NCBI GenBank assembly: GCA_027943335.1
Contig: BSBK01000525.1
Location: forward strand, 1 to 64,000
Source: Chamaecyparis obtusa
Lineage: Eukaryota > Streptophyta > Pinopsida > Cupressales > Cupressaceae
Length of the DNA: 64,000 nucleotides
Direction of reading: 5' to 3'
The position numbers were made by a program, and so were the translations under genes. Of this stretch, positions 56,330-64,000 are shown piece after piece. The notes under the pieces are model-generated. The model was not told the DNA's origin, made no database searches, and was given only the letters and a program-made list of their open reading frames with translations. Positions within the stretch are counted from its first letter, which is position 1; every line of letters starts with the position of its first letter.

Positions 56330-56645
56330 TCATATCATGAGCTAGGTGATATGTAAATTTGGTATCATATGTTAGGTGATTCCTCATATCACGTGTTAGG
56401 TGATATGTAAAAAATTGGTATCACGTGTTAGGTGATTCCTCATATCACGTGCTAGGTGATATGTAAAACTTTGTATCACATGTTAGGTGATACTTCATAT
56501 CACGAGTTATGTGATATGTGATACTTTGTATCACGAGTTAGGTGATACTTCATATCACGAGTTATGTGATATGTGATACTTTGTATCACGAGTTAGGTGA
56601 TACTTCATATCACGAGTTATGTGACATGTGATTTCTTAGTATCCA
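56330..56645 (+). repeat. Tandem array with 55-bp units (TATCACGAGTTAGGTGATAC)
   Basis: Three ~55-bp units: TATCACGAGTTAGGTGATAC, TTCATATCACGAGTTATGTG and ATATGTGATACTTTG at 56474-56640. Earlier, shorter variants start at 56334. The sister copy at 51885-52085 has only two full units, so the array changed length after duplication. Confidence 0.75.
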
Positions 56646-57177
56646 TATGGATCATATCAGGATCTTTTTGAACTTAGTTTTACATATTGATTGGACCGTA
56701 TGAGACATATCACATAGTGACATGTCTCTACATAAACTTAATATAGCAGACATCATGAGACATAATGTCATTTGTACATACCATGGATATTTATGAGCTA
56801 TGGTGAATATCATGTGGCTTGATATTCCTGCTCATACCATATCTTCTGATATCATGGTGAGATGTTATCTTCTCTATTTTACAATTAATGGACTTATTGT
56901 GATTTGAGTTCTTGGTGGACATCATGTGACTTGATATTCTGTAACCTTTACTCCTGACAAAATGAGATGATATCTAATGGTAAATATCTTCTAATCAAAG
57001 ATATTCTTAAACATGTCATTCTTGATATTACACTGAGGTAATATCATATCCTGTGTTTATCCTCCCTAGCTAAGAGGGAGTGATGATATTTTGTGTAACT
57101 ATGGTGAGGGTCATAAGTGTTGACACAGGAGACTACTACACATTTTGTTTGATCATCCTCCCTAGCTAAGAGGGAGT

Positions 57178-57497
57178 GTTAATGTTTGTAGCTTTAGTCA
57201 TATGATCATTTAGAATACATAGAATAATATATTATATATGTTATATTATTATTAATCATATGAAATTTAATATTCTACATTAATCTATTATATTATTCTA
57301 TTTTAATAATTGATTGATGAAACATTATAAGATTGATTAAATTATGATGAATAGACATGTCCCTTCAAGGGACATGGGACATGTCTCTCCTAGCCTCATT
57401 CCCAATATAAATGAGAGAGAGATTGTTGCATTTGAAAGACACATACCATATACAATCACGACAGTGCTAGTATATTTGCAGTGATCTGGAAAACTCA
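57178..57497 (+). repeat. 3' LTR of the copia-type element
   Basis: TGTTAATGTTTGTAGCTTTA ... GGAAAACTCA, similar to 52591-52924. It has a small internal deletion near 57220 and a duplicated GGGACAT near 57370. The final AACA of the 5' LTR is missing. Confidence 0.82.
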
Positions 57498-58651
57498 TTG
57501 TTACTCCCAAGTTATAGTTCCTATGGCTCATGATAGAAGCTCTTTGCATGCTGGATCATTGCTTTTTATGTTTTGAGTTCTATCTCCCCCCTTCTAGAGC
57601 AACAACATGAATAGATAAATGACCATTGCAATTGTCTTTTTCTTAACTCATTCTCACTTTAAGACAGTTTCTAGGAAGCTTTAGAGTGGTTGAAAGGGAA
57701 GATACAATTGTCACTATTGACATCTATACCTAAGCTTCACCATAGTTTGAATACTCACTGAGTACTCGGCGAATATTGCCAAACTTGTGAGTCTTTGTTA
57801 GCTGGTTGAGCTGAGTTGACCAAACTCCCGAGCTGAGTTTGGCTGAGTCTTGGAGAGTGCTTGGCTGAGTATAAAAATATGGAAATTGACAGAATTATAT
57901 ATATAAAAAATTGATGACAAATATATATATTGTAATTTATCATTTTTGTCATCAATTTTTGTATTTTTTAATCACAATAGTCATGATTCAAATCATGAAT
58001 TTTAATTTGAAAGTCTTCTTTTTAACAATTTTATCATATAAGTCAACCCAGAGATTATTTGAAAAATCATCGTATTATCTGCTATTTCGGTAACACTGCT
58101 AACCATACATTATTACATATGCATTCCAATCCATTACTTTTTATCTGCTAACTAGTGGAATTGGAGATTATGAGTAATGTGTCTGGCCCAGAAGCTTTTT
58201 GTGTAGTGAATGAAGCCAAACATTTAAAAAAATTAAGTAGATCTAGATGAGGCCTAGCCATTGTTTTCTTCGGGTGCCGTTTGGTATCCCTGGTGTGGGC
58301 TGGCCTTTTGTTTTGTGTTCAGCAGTCCCTTGGACCCTCTTTGTGGTCTTTTGTTGGACATTAATACATTTATCTTATCTATGTTATCTTATCTATCCAA
58401 TTCTTAATATGCTAAACTCTAACGTGATAGATGGCTCTCTAGGTTTGTCCACTTTTCTGTGGTTTGTGGATGATGCTTAGGATCCACCTATTATAGGGGA
58501 GTTCATTACCATTTTTATTGATATAGTGGATTTTTTGAAGAACTTGGATTACAAATTTTGGACTTTGAAATCATACCAAATCCCTTGAAATCTGCTTGTA
58601 AGCTTAGTCAAGTCTAGCGCAATGTAACTAGTGTAAATTACCTGTAAAGCA
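57498..58651. other. Intron sequence; no gene recognised
   Basis: AT-rich. A hairpin of AAAAATTGATGACAAA and TTTTGTCATCAATTTTT spans 57906-57962. An ORF at 58247-58480 shows no recognisable domain. Confidence 0.4.
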
Positions 58652-59433
58652 TGTTAAGATTATGGCCTTGATGGCAAAATCAAGTATACCAAACAATATA
58701 GTTATTTGGTAAAGAGCCTAATATCGATATATAAATAATGATATTAAATATGTAATCTATTTAATATCTATTGTTTATTTAATTCGATTTTAACACTGAA
58801 TTAATTGTTTGGGCCCTTGAGTTGGCTCTCTTGAATTATTTATTCAAGTCGGCCCTCTTGGCATTCTCCCTTGTCTCCTACATATAGGAAGATGATTCTT
58901 AGGAGAAGAGCACCCAAGACATAACGTGTCTCTTCTCCAAAGAATCACATAAAGGAGCAGGTTTTAGCAGCGGAGGAAACAGGTCAGCAGCAGAAATAGG
59001 ACAGCCGCAAGTCCATCTAGGGCAGCAGCAAACTGACAGCCGCAAGTCCACCTAGGGCAGCAGCGAACTCTCTTAAGGCTGCAGTAAATACAGAAATTCA
59101 TAGGACAGCATTAGATGCCATTTAACAGCAGTCAATTCGGACATTGTAGATAAAACGAAGTCCTCCATAGAAGGGCATCAACTTAGAATCTCAGTCTCAA
59201 AGTATACATAGAAGCGAATTCTGGAGCAGAATTCTGTAGCAAATCTTAAGGCAGATCTCAGACTACTTCGAGACTAATTCATTCTAAAGGAGGGACTAAT
59301 CTGAAGATCAATTCTAAGAACAATCCGGGTACATCTTACCTTAGTCTTAAATCATTTCCCTTTAACCTATGCTTAGTATTGAAAGATCTTTAGAAGCTGT
59401 TTATTCCTAGATAGAATCTGGAAAATATCAACA
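58652..59433 (+). repeat. 5' LTR (782 bp) of the gag-only element
   Basis: TGTTAAGATTATGGCCTTGA ... CTGGAAAATATCAACA. A CAG-rich section (GCAGCAGAAATAGGACAGCC, GGGCAGCAGC) lies in the middle. Confidence 0.93.
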
Positions 59434-59446
59434 TGTTATCAGAGCT
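59434..59446 (+). promoter_or_regulatory. Primer-binding site
   Basis: TGTTATCAGAGCT abuts the LTR. Compared with TGGTATCAGAGC it carries G to T at position 3. Confidence 0.75.
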
Positions 59447-59516
59447 ACGGTAGAGAAAAGATCTATTTCAGATTTAGGAATTCAAGTTAAATTCTTTCAA
59501 CTAAGCTGGTAATCAT

Positions 59517-60315
59517 GTCTTCCGGAATTAGACCTGAAGATAGGCTAGAGGGAGATGTTATATTTCAGTGATTGAAGGTCCTCCTAAAGAAAACATGGAT
59601 GATGATGAAAAGAAGGAATGAAACAAAAACAACAATAAAGCAATGAGGATAATTGTTGATAGTGTTACAGACCATCTTGTGCCAACTATTGCAAATCTAG
59701 AAAATGCATATGAGATGTTCACCTCTTTATTAGGCATGTTTCAAATCAACAATACAAATAGGGTCCTAGCCCTTAAAAATAACCTCTCCCGAATAAAAAT
59801 GAATCAAGGGGAGTCCATCACTTCATACTTCATGAGGATCAATGATTTAAGGAATCAACTATCATCAATTGGGTTCAATTATGATAATAAAGAGCTTGCT
59901 GTAACCGCTCTCAATGGATTGCCTATTACTTGGGAAGCATTCATTCAAGGGATTACCTACTCTTGATAGACTAAAGACCGACTGTCTTCAAGAAGAAGCA
60001 AGATTAATATCAAGAGGCTCAATCTTAAAGAAAGACATTCAAGTTCTTTTCTCCCAAAACTCTAAGGGGGGGGGGGCAGGAAAATTCAAAAGGAAGAGGG
60101 AATATCAAGAGAACGAAAATGAAGGAAGTTCAAAGGACAAAGGGGGAAAGAAGCACTTTAAGTCAAGGAAACCTTTCAAGAAGGACTTCTCTAAAACTAA
60201 ATGTTTTAAATGTGAGAAGTTTGGTCACATAGCTGTGAATTGTCCTGAGAAAAACAACTTTCAAGCATCCTTTGTGGAAGTAAATGTACCCGAATCAGAG
60301 CATTTTGCACTTTGA
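59517..60315 (+). pseudogene. copia-type gag of the gag-only element, damaged
   Basis: The start MSSGIRPEDRLEG is followed by a gap: about 30 residues of the usual S-x-W-K-x-R-(V/M) segment are missing, with a stop at 59572. The main body (UBN2-type gag) runs from 59590: MRIIVDSVTDHLVPTIANLE, then ESITSYFMRINDLRNQLSSI and ALNGLPITWEAFIQGI. A shift near 59955 leads to LDRLKTDCLQEEARLISRG, a Lys-rich segment and the CCHC knuckle CFKCEKFGHIAVNC (about 60202-60243). It ends with TGA at 60313. A run of ten G at 60067 is a weak point for replication and sequencing. Gag would bind and package RNA. Confidence 0.88.
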
Positions 60316-61010
60316 GAGGGAGTTTATATATGGGCTCACGTATGAAATCATCTAAGTTATAAACTCCTTCTGCTGGTTGCTTACATCTGTAGATGTTGTC
60401 TGTAAGAAACATACTTTATTTTGCAGCTCTGTCATATTTCTGTATCGGTGGCAACATTCATACTTGGTATATTTTTTCTGACAAGCATATTTTATGTTTT
60501 TATCTTGTTTTTGCTATGAACCTATAGTAGGAAACTATATGAGTATATACATCTCTTGGTTCATGTTAGCATTAGTTTGTATATCTCCCTTGCTATGTTC
60601 CTACAATATTGGTTGAAACATTCTTACATTGACATATGTTGTTATCAATATTACATCTTGCTGAGCTCACATTACATCTGGTTAGATGTTAGTTATCTTT
60701 AGGTAAAGAAGACTTATGTGATTATTGTTATGCTAGATAAATTATGCTGGTTGTATGGGGCATACATCTTTTGTATAGCTTGTGAAGCATACTTTAATAT
60801 TATGAATGGGTCATACTCTCTTTCATTTATTGATTATGGCTAATGACTAATAATCATATTGGTTAATCTTATACTTGTAGGTTTCATATGATTATTCATC
60901 TATTTTTGGCTAAGTTATTCTTATGAATTGCAGAATATCATTTGATCTTCTTCGAGTCCAAGAGACTTGTGGATCAGGGGTCCACATTTGCATGGATCAG
61001 GGATCCATTG
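60316..61010 (+). other. Non-coding interior of the gag-only element
   Basis: AT-rich. No pol domain on either strand, which supports the gag-only classification. Confidence 0.7.
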
Positions 61011-61013
61011 CTA

Positions 61014-61410
61014 AGTAATGGGTGAGACATCATGGATTTGATGTCAAAAGACCATTACACCTAGTAATGGGTGAGACATCACTGGATGTCAAAAGACCAT
61101 TACACCTAGTAATTGGTGAGACATCACTGGATGTCAAAAGACCATTACACCCAGTAATCGGTGAGACATCATGGATTTGATGTCAAAAGTCCATTACTCC
61201 CAGTAATCGGTGAGACATCATGGATTTGATGTCAAAAGTCCATTACTCCCAGTAATCGGTGAGACATCATGGATTTGATGTCAAAAGTCCATTACTCCCA
61301 GCAATTGGTGAGACATCATGGATTTGATGTCAAAAGACCATTGCTCCAAGCACTTGGTGAATATCATGGACTTGATATTCGTGAGACCAATGCTCTGGAT
61401 ATCATGGAGT
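61014..61410 (+). repeat. Tandem array, 45-49 bp units, 7-8 copies
   Basis: Units begin AGTAAT(G/T/C)GGTGAGACATC and continue ATGGATTTGATGTCAAAAG and (A/T)CCATTAC(A/T)CCC. Starts lie near 61014, 61063, 61108, 61153, 61202, 61251 and 61300; later units decay. Two units lack TTGA. Each unit contains the small palindrome GACATCATGGATTTGATGTC. Related single phrases continue to about 61900. Confidence 0.85.
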
Positions 61411-62008
61411 TGATATCCTTTTTTGAGTCTTGAAGACTCATGGATCAGGGATCCACAATTTGGTAACATCATGGACTTGACGATACCATGAATGTCATAG
61501 AGTTGATATTCTAAAATCTTGAGTCATGGGACTCGTGGATCTGAGAAATCCACATCTGGATAGAAAAACAACATATACTTGATGTTGGAATGATGTCTTG
61601 GATCTGACATCTCTTGAATCTTGGTGACTCGTGGATTTAGTTATCCACAAATTGTATGGTATACATCATACCATGAATGTCATGGACTTGATATTCAAAA
61701 CAGTCAAGGAGACTAGTGGATTTAGGAAATTCACAATTGGATTGGATATTTATGTCACTTATATCATGGACTAATATTCTTGGATCTAGGAGATCCTCAT
61801 TTGGATGGTAAGCATCATATGATATGATGTTTCTCATATGAACATGAGATATATGATTTAGTAAGAACATGTGTTCTACCTATCATAGATATGTGATCTA
61901 TGATCCTTTTGAATATGGAATCCATGTTGATTATGCCTTTGTCATCTCTATCAAGGGTTGATAGAGGGAGATCATTGAGTTGATCTTTGCCTCAAGTCCA
62001 AGAGGGAG

Positions 62009-62795
62009 TGTTAAGATTATGGCCTTGACGGCAAAATCAAATATACCAAACAATATAGTTATTTGTTAAAGAGCCTGATATCGATATATAAATAATGATA
62101 TTAAATATGTAATTTATTTAATATCTATTGTTTATTTAATTTGATTTTAACACTGAATTAAATGTTTGGGCCCTTGAGTCAACTCTCTTGAATTATTTAT
62201 TCAAGTTGGCCCTCTTGGCATTCTCCCTTGTCTCCTACATATAGGAAGATGATTCTTAGGAGGAGAGCACCCAAGACATAACGTGTCTCTTCTCCAAAGA
62301 ATCACATAAAGGAGCAGGTTTTAGCAGTGGAAGAAACAGGTCAGCAGCAGAAATAGGACAGCCGCAAGTCCATCTAGGGCAGCAGCAAACTGACAACCGT
62401 AAGTCCACCTAGGGCAGCAGCGAACTCTCTTAAGGCTGCAGTAAATACAGAAATTCATAGGACAGCATTAGATGCCATTTAACAGAAGTCAATTCGGACA
62501 TTGTAGATAAAACGAAGTCCTCCATAGAAGGGCATCAACTTCGAATCTCAGTCTCAATTACAGTATACATAGAAGCGAATTCTGGAGCAGAATTTTGTAG
62601 CAAATCTTAAAGCAGATCTCAGACTACTTCAAGACTAATTCATTCTAAAGGAGGGACTAATCTGAAGATCAATTCTGAGAACAATCCGGGTACTATCTTA
62701 CCTTATTCTTAAATCATTTCCCTTTAACCTATGCTTAGTATTGAAAGATCTTTAGAAGCTGTTTATTCCTAGATAGAATCTGGAAAATATCAACA
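62009..62795 (+). repeat. 3' LTR (787 bp) of the gag-only element
   Basis: Follows the 5' LTR closely with few substitutions and a 5-bp size difference (an extra TTACA-like insertion near 62548). It ends GAAAATATCAACA and is followed by the TSD AAGCA. Confidence 0.93.
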
Positions 62796-62800
62796 AAGCA

Positions 62801-63320
62801 ATCAGTCTGAACATTAAAAATAATATTTAGGCCAAGTAATTGGTTTCTATCTACCACTCAGATTTCTTGACATTAACTTGATTAATATCTCTTAGTGGTT
62901 TCAATCTTTTGATGGTCAGTAGATGACCCATAGGATCTCCCTATAATCGAGATCTTTAGCATCAAAATAATATAGATTGGATTCTTGAAAGCAAAGTTTG
63001 AGGACTCAGACTTGGACTCAACTCAGCAACCCAAAATTTTGGCTTGGACTTGGAAGTGGGAAAAAACCTATAACTACCCAAAAAAAAGAAATTAATGCAT
63101 TTGGAGAAGATAAAAACTTAATTTGACTATCAATTTGTCATAATTCGTCAAATGATCTTCAAGCTCTCTATATTTGAAATGTCATAGTTTCAAAGTTTCA
63201 AATGTATAACAGCGTCATTAATTTATAAATGCTTACGTATGATGATATGTCAAAATGAAAAGAACAACCAAATGCAATCTACATCTAACTCTTTCCCCTC
63301 CTAATGTAACTTTCTAAGTT
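62801..63320. other. Intron sequence; no feature recognised
   Basis: AT-rich. No ORF above about 60 codons and no terminal repeats noticed. Confidence 0.4.
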
Positions 63321-64000
63321 GTCGGTTCGGGTTTGGGGATGGATTCGGGTTTGAGAATCCGGTTCGTGGATTTGTGAATTTTTTTTTTCCCATTATGATT
63401 CGTATGGGTTCGTGTGTGTGTATAATAGTATATATATATATGCATTATATATACAAAAAAATAAGAGAAATATACATAATTGTAAAACTAAATCATTTCA
63501 TATAATGAATCTATGATGCTTGATCATTGATTAATGCCAAATGTCAAAGTCTTCATAACTAGGTCTTAGGTAGTCTTTGTTGGTGGTTGTTTTCAAGTCC
63601 CTAGGTCCGACAAATGAGGTTTGAGTGATTTTTCTTGTTGGGAAGTCCTGTCTGTTTGGGATTTGGGTGAGAGTTAAGCTAAGTCTATCATAGAGATGGG
63701 GTCAAAACCAAGTGAATTGTGATAAAACGAGTTAAAACCCTTTGAGAATCCTTTTTCCAGCTTCAGTTTGACCTTAGAAAGCCATGATGGATTGTGGGAG
63801 GTAACCCTGCTGAAGGCTTGCTGAATCCTGAAATTTGGCTAAGTCTAAAATTTTTCGAAAACCCCCAAAATCTAGAATTTGCATCTTAACTCCTATGAAG
63901 CTAGAACCTATCTCAAACATCCTGAAAGTATTTATACAAATATAACTTAAAGTATAAGTTTGATTAATTAAATCAAACTTAAACTTAAGTGCTATATTTG
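63320..64000. mobile_element. Dispersed non-autonomous repeat, runs off the window
   Basis: 63478-64000 closely matches 36055-36640: AAATC(A/G)TTTCATA, TATGATGCTTGATCATTG, TTAGGTAGTCTTTGTTGGTG, GTGATAAAACGAGTTAAAAC and AAGCCATGATGGATTGTGGG, in the same orientation. The left border is rich in GGTTCG/GGATTCG phrases, unlike the GAATCGG border of the other copy, which suggests subfamilies. Confidence 0.65.

Larger units (their letters stand above)
52591..57497 (+). mobile_element. copia-type LTR element carrying a lectin receptor kinase pseudogene
   Basis: 5' LTR 52591-52924, primer-binding site at 52925, internal region, purine tract ending at 57177, 3' LTR 57178-57497. The first part of the internal region (53170-54440) is a receptor-kinase pseudogene instead of gag-pol. 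Only a decayed piece of copia RNase H remains (about 55750-55850). A third, partial LTR plus 3' internal sequence lies directly upstream (51610-52590), so two copies are joined tandemly through one LTR. Target duplications do not match (GTATT before 51610, TTGTT after 57497). Confidence 0.75.
58652..62795 (+). mobile_element. Complete gag-only LTR retrotransposon (TR-GAG type), TSD AAGCA
   Basis: LTRs at 58652-59433 and 62009-62795 are very similar and have TG...CA ends. The 5 bp before (58647-58651, AAGCA) equal the 5 bp after (62796-62800). The primer-binding site is at 59434, and the purine tract AAGAGGGAG ends at 62008. The 2.6-kb interior codes only a damaged gag. No protease, integrase or RT was found. 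This is the organisation described for TR-GAG elements, which depend on proteins from autonomous copia relatives. Confidence 0.93.
51012..64000 (+). other. DCP1: DCP1 intron 4, incomplete (at least 12,989 bp)
   Basis: Starts with donor GTATTA. No downstream DCP1 exon was recognised up to the window end. It contains the copia-type and gag-only LTR elements. If the gene is instead truncated here, the window would hold a 5' fragment; the clean exons favour continuation. Confidence 0.6.

Noticed and set aside
58247..58480. ORF ending FLWFVDDA and containing ILNMLNSNVIDG, considered as RT or as the next DCP1 exon
   Set aside because: No other RT motif nearby; similarity to DCP1 is a few residues only, with no splice-site support in phase.
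61014..61410. Regular short repeats resembling a CRISPR array
   Set aside because: Units are contiguous (no unique spacers), vary in length and lie inside a plant LTR retrotransposon.

Overview
This is plant nuclear DNA: AT-rich, dominated by transposable elements, with one recognisable host gene. The gene is DCP1, the mRNA-decapping activator. Four exons on the + strand (24538-24696, 48278-48318, 48448-48497, 50867-51011) join in frame into a 131-residue N-terminal EVH1 region that matches plant DCP1. The first intron is 23,581 bp, and the fourth runs at least 13 kb past the window end without another recognised exon. Introns this large, packed with nested retrotransposons, suggest a big plant genome, most likely a gymnosperm or conifer. 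The species call is inference.

Layout. 1-2400: low-information DNA with two adjacent foldback sequences. 2419-6586: decayed CACTA (En/Spm) transposase on the - strand. 6890-17280: a mosaic repeat domain with an 851-bp duplication, ~108-bp perfect-hairpin elements, 242-bp tandem units and a ~320-bp block present three times. It is interrupted by a clean solo LTR (12677-13915, target duplication ATACT) and a small MITE (14891-15064). 17393-21624: truncated Ty1/copia element on the - strand. 22330-23950: LINE reverse-transcriptase remnant. 24538 onward: DCP1.

DCP1 intron 1 holds an old gypsy-like element (25522 to about 37640). Nested in it are two MITE-like elements and a young, structurally complete Ty3/gypsy chromovirus (28876-35230, target duplication ACCCC). 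Beyond it are L1-type LINE pieces, two copia-type LTRs, and antisense fragments of a nucleoredoxin and a sorbitol dehydrogenase gene. Intron 3 holds an unrecognised coding-like fragment.

Downstream of exon 4 are two LTR elements. One is copia-type (52591-57497), carries an intronless L-type lectin receptor kinase pseudogene and sits beside a fragment of a tandem sister copy. The other (58652-62795) is a complete gag-only, non-autonomous element with target duplication AAGCA, two very similar LTRs and an internal 45-49 bp tandem array. The window ends inside a dispersed repeat also present at 36055-36640.

Apart from DCP1 nothing here looks like a functional host gene. Every transposon reading frame I followed carries stops or frameshifts. 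I found no credible tRNA, rRNA or CRISPR array and no new multi-gene system. The noteworthy observations are the transposon-expanded DCP1 introns, the kinase-carrying copia element, the gag-only element and the hairpin/242-bp mosaic.
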